DNA from: a virus
IMG/VR virus record: IMGVR_UViG_3300044644_001874
Span: 1-55,381 of that record
Direction: 5' to 3' (one strand)
DNA: 55,381 nt
How positions within the stretch are numbered: position 1 is the first letter of the stretch; every line of letters begins with the position of its first letter. Shown one piece after another: positions 44,993-52,747 of this stretch. The notes beneath the pieces were generated by a model, which made no database searches, had not been told where the DNA came from, and saw nothing but the letters and a program-made list of their open reading frames with translations. The position numbers and the translations under genes are program-made.

Positions 44993-46792
44993 TTATGGAT
45001 AATTGGTTTGTACTGGAGACATTGGATTGCCCTGTTTATTCAAGTTAATTATTAAAGTTTGGAAACTTGGTGAGTTGAATGCGTCATATAACGCTCTTTC
45101 AATCATTTTAGGATCCGTTCCTGTTGGAGCCATAACTTCTACTTTTATTGTTCCTCCTACGTCAACGGTAGATTTCGACATACCAGTAGTACTGGCGGTG
45201 TTTCTAACAACCTCCTGAACTTGTGTTTGTTTTCCTTCCAATAAACTTGATATGGGTTGATTACCCGCGGCTTGTTGTGATGCTTCTGTCTCACCAATTT
45301 TTCCCCGAAGCATATCTGTCAATTTTTGTTCATACGACCCGTATCCAAAACCTTGACTTATTTTTTCTCCAGTTTCCTCCAAAGATTTTTTGAAGTCTGA
45401 TTCAATATCACCAAGTAATTTTCCAGACCTCTCTAAATAATTTGCGACATCCTCTGTGTAATTATCACCCTCTTTCAAATCATCTATAAGTTTTTTGATA
45501 TCACTAAGTCCAGTTTCCACAGGTTTTCTCACACTTGCGGTGTCTCCCATTTTTGAAAACTCTCCGGTTACGTTTGTTATTCCACTCCGTACATCTTCTT
45601 CTCCTCGTACTATTGGACCTGCACTAACAACTCCACCAACAAATTTAGCCTTTATAGCCGCAATATCTGACACCATTACTTGAGAAAGTTTCATTTGAGA
45701 TCTTGCGATTCCCTCCATGTCTTTGGGGGCTTTTTTTTGTTCATCTATTAATTTGTCGAATTCTGGTTGTGATAGTTCCGCAAGTTCTTTCTTAGTTCCA
45801 TCTTCTAAAGTTACTTTGTAAGTTCCTTCCTCCATTTTAGCAATATTTGCCAAATATTGTTTGTCTTCTTCATTTACAATAGTAAGTCCTGCGGCATTAA
45901 TTTCCGACAATCTCATGTCTAATTCTGCCGCCGCCAACCCTAATCTAGACATTTCTTTAGCGGAAACACCTGTTTGGTCTTGCATCTCCTTGAGAGTTAG
46001 AACCCCTTGAGGATTTATCTTAAATGTTTTTGTTTTCTCGTCAAAGTATGTAAACTGTTTAGCAACATCAACTAAACTATCTTGTAAAGCACCTGGATCA
46101 TTTATTGAAGCATTCATCAAAGCAAATGGGTCAACTAAAGTACCTGCAGCAACACCTAGTCGTTGGAACGCTCCCGCAGTCTCTATTGCTTTTTCAGGAG
46201 ATAAAACATCTTCGGCAAGCTTAAACGTTGTACTCATATCAAATCGTAAAAGAGAAGCTTGAGCAGCCATCTTTGTTAAACCTAGCACTCCACCCTCGAA
46301 TTGATATCGATTCATTTGTTCCATATTGGCGTTAACATCTTTCATCACTGCTTCAGCGTTACCCCCAATACTTTGAATGTAGTTTACAGATTCTTCTAAT
46401 GTATCACCAATAGTTTCTACACCACGACCAACATTCAAAAACGAGTTAGTTAATACATCAGCTCCTAACCCTAAAACTTTTTCTGCTGCATATAATTTTT
46501 CAACTTCTTCACTGGTCGCTACAACGTTTCGTCTAGACGCATCCGCAACTTCTCCCATAATAGTTGCTGCTTCTGCCATGCTACCTCCCAATCTAGTAAC
46601 ATTCGGAGTCGCATCAGCTAAAGCAGTTTTAAGTTCGACTATCCTTTGTCTTCCCTGAGTGAAAAATTTATTTACTTGATTAGCGTAATCAGATAAGTCA
46701 CCTGACGCTTTCAAAAAAGATTCAGTATCAACTTTTAATTCGTTAAGTAGGTCTTCTTTGAATTGGGCTATTGTACTTTTTTCATTTGCCAT
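44993..46792 (-). CDS. Probable tail tape-measure protein, 599 aa
   Basis: Starts MANEKSTIAQFKEDLLNELK. Long helical, Ala/Glu/Lys/Gly-rich stretches (TRLGGSMAEAATIMGEVADA, LGLGADVLTNSFLNVGRGVE) resemble tape-measure proteins; length is close to T4 gp29 (590). It lies between the tube/chaperone genes and hub genes, exactly where a tape measure is expected, and its transcript begins after a terminator. No transmembrane stretch was seen. The C-terminal 60 residues (DVGGTIKVEVMAPTGTDPKM) are a different, beta-type domain of the kind found at the end of tape-measure proteins. It would set tail length inside the tube. Confidence 0.78.
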   Translation of the reverse strand: MANEKSTIAQFKEDLLNELKVDTESFLKASGDLSDYANQVNKFFTQGRQRIVELKTALADATPNVTRLGGSMAEAATIMGEVADASRRNVVATSEEVEKLYAAEKVLGLGADVLTNSFLNVGRGVETIGDTLEESVNYIQSIGGNAEAVMKDVNANMEQMNRYQFEGGVLGLTKMAAQASLLRFDMSTTFKLAEDVLSPEKAIETAGAFQRLGVAAGTLVDPFALMNASINDPGALQDSLVDVAKQFTYFDEKTKTFKINPQGVLTLKEMQDQTGVSAKEMSRLGLAAAELDMRLSEINAAGLTIVNEEDKQYLANIAKMEEGTYKVTLEDGTKKELAELSQPEFDKLIDEQKKAPKDMEGIARSQMKLSQVMVSDIAAIKAKFVGGVVSAGPIVRGEEDVRSGITNVTGEFSKMGDTASVRKPVETGLSDIKKLIDDLKEGDNYTEDVANYLERSGKLLGDIESDFKKSLEETGEKISQGFGYGSYEQKLTDMLRGKIGETEASQQAAGNQPISSLLEGKQTQVQEVVRNTASTTGMSKSTVDVGGTIKVEVMAPTGTDPKMIERALYDAFNSPSFQTLIINLNKQGNPMSPVQTNYP

Positions 46793-46813
46793 ATTGCATT
46801 AATTCTATATATT

Positions 46814-46820
46814 ATAAATA
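46814..46820 (-). promoter_or_regulatory. TATTTAT late-promoter-like motif
   Basis: The minus strand reads TTGTATTTATAATATATAG, 21 nt before the tape-measure ATG 46792, immediately downstream of the hairpin terminator at 46822-46847. This terminator-then-promoter arrangement supports the promoter reading. Confidence 0.6.
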
Positions 46821-46821
46821 C

Positions 46822-46847
46822 AAAAGGACTGATTTTTCAGTCCTTTT
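46822..46847. terminator. Bidirectional-looking intrinsic terminator before the tape-measure gene
   Basis: The stem AAAAGGACTGA/TCAGTCCTTTT (11 bp, 4-nt loop) has A and T tracts on both sides, so it could work on either strand. It includes the stop codon of the 59-aa ORF on the minus strand. Confidence 0.85.
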
Positions 46848-47016
46848 TGTTTTCTTCCACCCATTTGTCCAAAAGATATTTTCTGATAAATAAGGGCATA
46901 ATTAAAAAATCTTGGTATGAGATGTTCAATAATTTAGTCAAATAGTAAAACTCATCTATTTGAGATTTTCTATAATTAGAAGAAAGGGCGAAAAAAGTCC
47001 ACCCCAAATCCAACAT
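46837..47016 (-). CDS. Overlapping 59-aa ORF at 3' end of gp26-like gene (possible gp51-like or frameshift product)
   Basis: ATG 47016 lies inside the gp26-like gene, in the +1 frame relative to it, and the two frames overlap for about 40 bases. The product begins MLDLGWTFFALSSNYRKSQI and contains an aromatic helix (DEFYYLTKLLNISYQDFLIM). It starts two codons after an in-frame stop, so it may begin at its own ATG (AGGAGA 14 nt upstream), or be reached by ribosome slippage near CTTTTTTC as a fused extension. T4 encodes gp51 near gp26, and many tail chaperones have an overlapping second product. The ORF fills the gap up to the terminator, which contains its TGA. Function not proven. Confidence 0.6.
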   Translation of the reverse strand: MLDLGWTFFALSSNYRKSQIDEFYYLTKLLNISYQDFLIMPLFIRKYLLDKWVEENKKD

Positions 47017-47719
47017 TGACTGTTAGCTTCTCTCCTGATGGGGCTATTACTGTTCTCGTTAAATCTAATCTAGGTTCATTGTCGTCCATGAACTTTCTTA
47101 TGTATTTTGAATCGGCAATCGGCATTTGGTCAATAAATTTTGAAATTTCTGATCTATCTGTTACACCATTAATTTCTAAAATTTGTTTGTTTAATCTCCA
47201 AGTAACTTTTGGTGCCGTTCTTCCTTGAGGATATGACTCTCCCATTTTTTGAACCTCGAGTATTTCACCATAACTCATAGGTTTTAACTTCACAGTAGTT
47301 TGAGACTTTGGTAACGTGGTAATGAATGTACCATCATCTGAAGGTTGTTGTCCTTTAGTAATATTTAACTCGTCTAATCTAACATTACCTTTGAAAGGTT
47401 TTTTTGTGACAGGATCTGTTAAATTCAATTCCATTTCAGGTCCGAACGCAGTATTTCTTAAAAAAATTAAAATTGCCTCAACATCACCTTCCATTAAATC
47501 TTCAACACGAACGTCTGGTTCATATATCTTAGAACGTAACAACGTCTGAGTCATGTCATTTCCACCCGCCATCAAGATGTTTTCATCGTTTGCGGTTAGG
47601 TATCCGACTTTAAGTGATTTTTTTTTGTTTTTGTAAAATACTCCGTTTGTTGGTAAAGGAACAACATCGTGTGGTAACGAAAAATTTGATTGTCCGTATT
47701 CTTTTGCTTGATTATCCAT
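46976..47719 (-). CDS. Baseplate hub/tail chaperone protein, gp26 (T4_baseplate) family
   Basis: 247 residues (T4 gp26 has 208). The N-terminal LPTNGVFYKNKKKSLKVGYL, then TANDENILMAGG and LLRSKI, match the LPSxGxxY...vRpmTxxdEdxLl pattern of T4 gp26-type baseplate proteins. The end GFGVDFFRPFF is also typical. Family members act in hub assembly or as tail chaperones. ATG 47719 is only 6 nt after a strong terminator that closes the tail tube unit, so it is probably made only by read-through or from the upstream motif at 47781, keeping its amount below that of the tube. Confidence 0.8.
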   Translation of the reverse strand: MDNQAKEYGQSNFSLPHDVVPLPTNGVFYKNKKKSLKVGYLTANDENILMAGGNDMTQTLLRSKIYEPDVRVEDLMEGDVEAILIFLRNTAFGPEMELNLTDPVTKKPFKGNVRLDELNITKGQQPSDDGTFITTLPKSQTTVKLKPMSYGEILEVQKMGESYPQGRTAPKVTWRLNKQILEINGVTDRSEISKFIDQMPIADSKYIRKFMDDNEPRLDLTRTVIAPSGEKLTVNVGFGVDFFRPFF

Positions 47720-47725
47720 ATAAAA

Positions 47726-47760
47726 ATTTAACCGTAAAGTTTAGTGCTTTACGGTTAAAT
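47726..47760 (-). terminator. Strong hairpin terminator after tail tube gene
   Basis: The minus-strand stem ATTTAACCGTAAAG/CTTTACGGTTAAAT has 14 perfect pairs and a 7-nt loop, then TTTTTATA. It lies 40 nt after the tail tube stop and 6 nt before the next ATG. Confidence 0.85.
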
Positions 47761-47780
47761 ATAAAAGTGTTTTAATTTTA

Positions 47781-47787
47781 ATAAATA
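47781..47787 (-). promoter_or_regulatory. TATTTAT motif upstream of the tube terminator
   Basis: The minus strand reads CTATTTATTAAAATTAAAAC. It lies between the tail tube stop and the hairpin at 47726-47760, 61 nt before ATG 47719. As a promoter its RNA would begin with the hairpin, so this copy is the least certain. Confidence 0.3.
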
Positions 47788-47800
47788 GTTTTTCGATAAA

Positions 47801-48289
47801 TCAATAAACAAGTACGCAACGATCCATTCTAAGTGTAGCGTTGATTGTTGCTAATCCATCCTGAGCATAACTCAAAGAGTTGAAGTTCACATCGGTCAAG
47901 AATGTTCCGTATAAAATCCACTTTTCAACAACAACACCGGTTGGGTCAAGCATTTCAAGGTCAATATCTTTTTTATAACCTGCAGCATAACCCATACGAC
48001 CTGTTACAGATTCTGCGTGTAAACGTACCCATTCCATCAATGCTTGAGCCGCAGATGGTCCGATTGGGTCTCTGAACACAGCAGGAATTGTTTGCCAATT
48101 GAACTTACCTGCAACATATGTTTCAGTGTTCAAAAAAGGAATTGGAACTGGGTTTATAATAATATGTGGTCTTGCAGCAGATTCAACAAACCATTCATTT
48201 ATACCTAGAGATGATGGAAACCTTAAGATAAAACGATTCTGTCGTTTTGGCTCATAAGGAATCGGCATTTTCATTAATAAATCAGCCAT
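47801..48289 (-). CDS. Tail tube protein, gp19 family
   Basis: 162 residues, almost the same length as T4 gp19 (163). The opening MADLLMKMPIPYEPKRQNRF and RFPSSLGINEWFVESAARPH, then WQTIPAVFRDPIGPSAAQAL and a C-terminal MDRCVLVY strand, are typical of gp19-type tube subunits, which polymerise into the inner tail tube. ATG 48289 has a TATTTAT motif 36 nt upstream, and a strong terminator follows, so it forms its own short, presumably abundant transcript. Confidence 0.93.
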   Translation of the reverse strand: MADLLMKMPIPYEPKRQNRFILRFPSSLGINEWFVESAARPHIIINPVPIPFLNTETYVAGKFNWQTIPAVFRDPIGPSAAQALMEWVRLHAESVTGRMGYAAGYKKDIDLEMLDPTGVVVEKWILYGTFLTDVNFNSLSYAQDGLATINATLRMDRCVLVY

Positions 48290-48325
48290 GTGTTTTTAAT
48301 TTTTTTTGTTTCAGTTATTTTATAG

Positions 48326-48332
48326 ATAAATA
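48326..48332 (-). promoter_or_regulatory. TATTTAT late-promoter-like motif
   Basis: The minus strand reads ATATTTATCTATAAAATAAC, 36 nt before the tail tube ATG 48289. TATTTATCTATAAAA is the same extended sequence as at 44948. Confidence 0.6.
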
Positions 48333-48383
48333 TATCCGTTCTCAAAAATTTTTCTATTTACTTTTTTTTTGAAATTCGTATTC

Positions 48384-49214
48384 TTAATTTACTTCTTTCT
48401 TATAGCCTCCGGCAGTAGAATAAGTTTTAACAATATTATCTGGTTTATTTTTGAAATGCTTATGCATTACTTCTATATTTTTTGGATCGTCGTCACTAAA
48501 TCCTATTGATAAGTTTTCTGGATTAAATTTATTAGCAATATCCTTTTTTAAGAATGCTTTTTTATTAAGTACTGCTGCCATTCCTCTAATATAGCTTACA
48601 AAATCTTCCATAGCAGATACCTTAGCCTCTTCAGGATTTACCGCCCCTTTGTCATCCCCAAAAGATACCGGATGATACTTATTAAGTTCTAAATACGATT
48701 TTATAAGTTCCTCATCCGTCATTTCATCTTCACCCACAAAAGACCTATATTTTTTTAGATTTTTGATTAACTCATCTTTGTCGATTCCGTTGAACCCTTC
48801 TATAATATAGTTATAAATTGCTTCTTTTATAGTGTTAGGATTGTGTCCTCTCGCAGTTATTATCGCAAATATTGAACCATTATTAATCGCTTCTCTGAAA
48901 TCATCAAATGCCGGTCCTTTTTTTGCCCTTAAAGAGTCAACCAAAAAATCTTTGTCCCCTTCAGTTCTAAAGTTTCTAAATGGTGAATTCGCATATCCGA
49001 CAATTTTATTACCTTTATATGTAAATGGTTCTTGACCAATCTTATGTCTAAACTCCGCGAAATCATCTGTGGACATCCCTACCTCATTACCATCTTCATC
49101 TTGAACCAAAATTTTTGTTGGCATGTGAACAATATTATCGTCCCAATCGAACGCATAATACTTGAGATCTGGTGTCCCCTCATTTTTGAATCCTTCTGTA
49201 AATTCTTTTCTCAT
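48384..49214 (-). CDS. HAD-superfamily enzyme in the tail gene cluster, 276 aa
   Basis: HAD motifs are in order: YAFDWDDNIVH (nucleophile D23, acid/base D25), AIITARGHN (T120), a Lys candidate K198 in PEEAKVSAM, and SIGFSDDDPKN (D241, D242). This is the pattern of phosphatases or nucleotidases of the haloacid dehalogenase superfamily; the substrate cannot be read from the sequence. An inserted region (30-110) between motifs I and II may act as a cap. It lies between sheath and tube genes, where T4 has no enzyme. ATG 49214 is 9 nt after a GC-rich hairpin, suggesting lower expression than the sheath. It could be a morphogenesis-time enzyme, a virion-packaged phosphatase or a cargo gene. Confidence 0.8.
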   Translation of the reverse strand: MRKEFTEGFKNEGTPDLKYYAFDWDDNIVHMPTKILVQDEDGNEVGMSTDDFAEFRHKIGQEPFTYKGNKIVGYANSPFRNFRTEGDKDFLVDSLRAKKGPAFDDFREAINNGSIFAIITARGHNPNTIKEAIYNYIIEGFNGIDKDELIKNLKKYRSFVGEDEMTDEELIKSYLELNKYHPVSFGDDKGAVNPEEAKVSAMEDFVSYIRGMAAVLNKKAFLKKDIANKFNPENLSIGFSDDDPKNIEVMHKHFKNKPDNIVKTYSTAGGYKKEVN

Positions 49215-49223
49215 TTGGCTAAA

Positions 49224-49242
49224 GGGGGGATATTATCCCCCC
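49224..49242 (-). terminator. GC hairpin after sheath gene (possible attenuator)
   Basis: The minus strand reads GGGGGGATAATATCCCCCC, an 8-bp stem with a 3-nt loop, followed by only TTTAG. It lies 12 nt after the sheath stop and 9 nt before the HAD gene ATG. It is notable as the most GC-rich patch in this region. Confidence 0.6.
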
Positions 49243-49254
49243 ATATTTAATTTA

Positions 49255-52200
49255 TTAGATATTTTCAAACGAAGCTCCTGTTGGAGTGATGAAGAATTCG
49301 ATATCGATGAATTCTAATGCCTTCGTTGGTTTTAAGTATATCTTACCTGTTAATGTATTTCTATCTAAGTCTTCAGGTGTAGAAGAAACTGTTACTCTGA
49401 AGTCATAAAGACCTCTATCTCTTCTAATTGAATCTAAGATAGGGTTAACACTATCCAAGAATTGTTGTCTAACGATTTGGTCGTTTTGTTCGAACAACAA
49501 TCTTACTGCTACTGCTGAAATTAACTTTCTTGCTTGAAGTAACAATCTTCTTACGTTCAATCTGTTAAGTGCGGTATCAGCAACTTGTAAAGTTTTGTTA
49601 CCCCAAATTACAGTTCCCACATCAGAGAAAGTTGCGATAGGGTTAATTCTACCTTGATAAAGTGTATCTCTATCTTCTTGAGTCAACTTAACTCTTGCTT
49701 TGATTGAGTTTACAAGACCTCTTGTGTAACCCGCTGAAGCGAACCAAGGGAATGCGATGTTATCTGTTAACGCTAAGTTTCTACAAACTTCACCTGTTGC
49801 AGGTAAGTAGATTTGCGTATTATTAACAGTATCTCTTGTAAGAATCCAAGGATAATAAGTTGCGGTGTAGTTAGAATCAATTCCTGTGTTATCCAAGTTA
49901 TCAACTGCTTCTTGAGAGTAAATGATATCTTGAGGATTACTTGCATCAGGAGTATACATGTTGTAGTCAGGAGTAGTTGCGATATAAACTGAATCTGCTC
50001 TTGAGAATTGTACCATGTCAATAGCTTCTTCTACAAGGTTAGAGTTGTTTACATAATCAATACTTGATGTCGCAAATACGTTGATGTTTGTAGATTCAGG
50101 ATTTGCGAATGTCAAGATACCAAGTAAGTAAGCGTAGTAATCGGTGTTAGCAAAATCTTGAGTATTGTTAGCAACAACAATTCTTTTGAATAAACCATCA
50201 CCAGTTGCGTTTGGATATCTTGTTGAAGGTGCCGCACCTGCCAAGTAACCTGTTGCTCCTAATTGGAATCTATCTTGGTTAGTTCTAAACTCTCTGTAGA
50301 TATCCCATCCATCAAATCCACCCGCAAAACATACTGTATATTTTCTTGAGTAAATAAAGTAATATGGGTTTTCTTGTGATTCAGGGTCTCTTGTAAAGTC
50401 AGCAACACCACACTCAAATGCAGTTTGACCACTTGTTAAGGATGAGTTTGAGATTGTAACAACTGTAGCACCTGAGTCCATGTGGAAACCTTTACTTAAA
50501 TAGTTCCAAGCTGAACCATCAACAGGTAGTGGTGAATTCACCCAATTTATTGGATTCTGTGTTCCTTTATATTGTAAGAATGAATCATCAACTCCAAATT
50601 GACTTGAGAATCCTAAGTAGCTTCTTCTAACAATATCTCCTGAAGATTCAACAACATCAGTTGGTGCTCCAAAAGGAGGATTGTAAATTACTTCACCAGG
50701 GAAATAATATTTTGTTTTGAAAATTGGAACTGGTGACGGGTTTGTTACAGAAGAATATTCTCTTTGAGTATATCCGTAGAATCCACAAGGGATTGCGTCC
50801 ACAGGTGCTTCGTCCGCCATTTCAATCATTATGTATCTTGAAATCAACGCGTACTCTCCATCTGTAGAACCTATTTTCTTAGCAACGAAGTTGTTAGATA
50901 ATGGGTCCATGTTACAATTAGTAAATTTCTCAATAACAACAGGATTAGCATCGGTGTCAAAGAAATTTCTAACCAACACGTCAAATGTCATGTTATTGAA
51001 TGATAGATTACTTATTGAAACTTTAACCTCAGTGTTTGCTGCGTTACCATCAGAAATTGAAACGAACTTGAATAGGTTATAAACTTTATTACCTCTCAAT
51101 TCAGAAACCAAAAATGGTGTACTTGGTGATTTATATTGAGTTACGTTATAAGCAATTGAGGTTGAGTCCTCACTTCTAGCGTCAGGGAGAGCAATCAAAT
51201 TACAATTTAATCCACGAATATATCCTTGATTGTAAGCATATGTCAAAGTACTTGGATAAATTTCTTCAACATAAACAGGAACTTCATTTCTTGATTTACC
51301 GAAGTTATCAACACCTAATACCTTTGTAATATATTTCGAAGATGATGCAGACATTGAAGTTTCAAAAGAGAAATTGTCACCGTCTTTAGTTACACCTGAA
51401 ATTAAGAATGATTCAAAAGGTGATTGTGTTACTCCTGAATATTGTTCAGTACAATTCAAAGTCAAAGCAGATAATGCGTTAACTTCATATATTGGACCGT
51501 GATTGTCACTTGTTGTACTATTAGTAAATAAAGAGATACCTCTTGAACGTAAAGTTGCAACAACCATGTTGTTGTAATCCGAATAAGCAGTACCTGAATA
51601 ATTGTAAACTGTACCTGAAATGGTACCAGTGAATGTTGAAGACGCTCCTGAAGTTAAAGAACTAACATAATAGAAGAACGAATATCCTGAATAAGCATTT
51701 CCTGATGTAATATCAAAGTTAGCATAGTACCAAGGATCGTTTTCATCTGACGATAAGTCGTTTGTAGCAATATTTACGGTATCACAACCATATTCATTAA
51801 TCAAATTTGAATAATTGGCGGTCAAATCATAAAAATCATTTTCAGGAAGAACCCCATAAACAACCGCAGTATTTGCGGATAATGAAGGAGTATCCATTAT
51901 AGAATCTAAATTACTAGTAAAATCCAACGATAAAGTAGAAGTACTTCCATCTGACAGTCTGTATTGTGTATTGAGATTAGATTGGACAATTGGAGGTAAC
52001 GCCCCACCATTGAAGATTACAGTGTTACCAGTTGATGATCCTGAAAAGTTTGCAGACCATGTTGTTCCTGTTACAGGATTAAGACCAATTGTTAATGGGT
52101 CAACATTTGCAACAACTTTGATACTCCAGGAAGGTCCTGCGTCGTAACCAGAAAGACCCAAAATTCTTGTAACAAAAAGTTGGTTAGATTGTTGTAAATA

Positions 52201-52464
52201 TGATTTAGCAATATATGCCGCTTCATATTTTGGGATTTGTGTGTTTATAAATTTTGTAGGTTCAGTACCTCCAAAAAATGCTTGAAACTCATCGTAGTTC
52301 GTGATAAAGATAGGTTCGAAAGCGGGGCCTTTAATTGTTTCCCCCACTAAACCTAATGTAGTTACACCTACACTTTGAGCTACAAATGATAAGTCAGTTT
52401 CAGACGTATATACTCCAGGTGATACGTATACCTTTTGATTTACTTGTGTTGCTTGAAAAAACAT
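49255..52464 (-). CDS. Tail sheath protein, gp18 family, enlarged (1069 aa)
   Basis: The opening (VYVSPGVYTSETDLSFVAQS, then GVTTLGLVGETIKGPAFEP) and the C-terminal third (AFPWFASAGYTRGLVNSIKA, then GTVIWGNKTLQ and NVRRLLLQARK) are clear gp18-type sheath signatures. The C-terminal half is the conserved contractile core. T4 gp18 has 659 residues, so about 400 extra residues lie in the middle (about 130-600), rich in Ser, Asn and Tyr, presumably surface domains. ATG 52464 has a TATTTAT motif 35 nt upstream. Followed by a hairpin and the HAD gene. Confidence 0.93.
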   Translation of the reverse strand: MFFQATQVNQKVYVSPGVYTSETDLSFVAQSVGVTTLGLVGETIKGPAFEPIFITNYDEFQAFFGGTEPTKFINTQIPKYEAAYIAKSYLQQSNQLFVTRILGLSGYDAGPSWSIKVVANVDPLTIGLNPVTGTTWSANFSGSSTGNTVIFNGGALPPIVQSNLNTQYRLSDGSTSTLSLDFTSNLDSIMDTPSLSANTAVVYGVLPENDFYDLTANYSNLINEYGCDTVNIATNDLSSDENDPWYYANFDITSGNAYSGYSFFYYVSSLTSGASSTFTGTISGTVYNYSGTAYSDYNNMVVATLRSRGISLFTNSTTSDNHGPIYEVNALSALTLNCTEQYSGVTQSPFESFLISGVTKDGDNFSFETSMSASSSKYITKVLGVDNFGKSRNEVPVYVEEIYPSTLTYAYNQGYIRGLNCNLIALPDARSEDSTSIAYNVTQYKSPSTPFLVSELRGNKVYNLFKFVSISDGNAANTEVKVSISNLSFNNMTFDVLVRNFFDTDANPVVIEKFTNCNMDPLSNNFVAKKIGSTDGEYALISRYIMIEMADEAPVDAIPCGFYGYTQREYSSVTNPSPVPIFKTKYYFPGEVIYNPPFGAPTDVVESSGDIVRRSYLGFSSQFGVDDSFLQYKGTQNPINWVNSPLPVDGSAWNYLSKGFHMDSGATVVTISNSSLTSGQTAFECGVADFTRDPESQENPYYFIYSRKYTVCFAGGFDGWDIYREFRTNQDRFQLGATGYLAGAAPSTRYPNATGDGLFKRIVVANNTQDFANTDYYAYLLGILTFANPESTNINVFATSSIDYVNNSNLVEEAIDMVQFSRADSVYIATTPDYNMYTPDASNPQDIIYSQEAVDNLDNTGIDSNYTATYYPWILTRDTVNNTQIYLPATGEVCRNLALTDNIAFPWFASAGYTRGLVNSIKARVKLTQEDRDTLYQGRINPIATFSDVGTVIWGNKTLQVADTALNRLNVRRLLLQARKLISAVAVRLLFEQNDQIVRQQFLDSVNPILDSIRRDRGLYDFRVTVSSTPEDLDRNTLTGKIYLKPTKALEFIDIEFFITPTGASFENI

Positions 52465-52499
52465 AGTTCAAAATTATTGTTAGCAAATTTATTTTAATG

Positions 52500-52506
52500 A
52501 TAAATA
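52500..52506 (-). promoter_or_regulatory. TATTTAT late-promoter-like motif
   Basis: The minus strand reads GAATATTTATCATTAAAATA, 35 nt before the sheath ATG 52464. It lies in the 121-nt divergent gap shared with the plus-strand ribbon-helix-helix gene. Confidence 0.55.
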
Positions 52507-52585
52507 TTCATATCTATATGAAAAAACTTGACTTTTGAATATCTATTTGTAAGGAGTATGAATTTATTCTACCTTTTTTCTGCCT

Positions 52586-52747
52586 ATGAAAACAACCAAA
52601 GAAATAAAGAATATTAAAATATCCCCTGAAGCACACGAGATATTAAAAAAGTACTGTGAGAAGCGTGGGATAAAAATATATAAGTTTTTGGAAAATCTTA
52701 TAGTTGAGAAGTGTAAAGAAAAAAAAGATATCTACGGAGAGGATTAA
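52586..52747 (+). CDS. Small ribbon-helix-helix (CopG/Arc-like) DNA-binding protein, 53 aa
   Basis: The product MKTTKEIKNIKISPEAHEIL continues to YGED. One beta strand (KNIKIS), then a helix (PEAHEILKKYCEKR), a GI(K/R) turn and a second helix (YKFLENLIVEKCKEKK) is the ribbon-helix-helix layout of small phage and plasmid repressors. It is one of only two genes on the plus strand. It diverges from the sheath gene and converges with the 346-aa gene, the two stop codons overlapping in TTAA (52744-52747). No strong promoter was found; upstream there is an AAGGAG-rich run, too far from this ATG to be its ribosome site. It may repress late genes or act in the early phase. Confidence 0.65.
   Translation: MKTTKEIKNIKISPEAHEILKKYCEKRGIKIYKFLENLIVEKCKEKKDIYGED

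Noticed and set aside
52558-52617. 19-aa ORF (MNLFYLFSAYENNQRNKEY) overlapping the ribbon-helix-helix start, preceded by AAGGAG
   Set aside because: AAGGAG is only 1 nt from its ATG, too close for a ribosome site; composition and length give no support. A leader-peptide role cannot be excluded.
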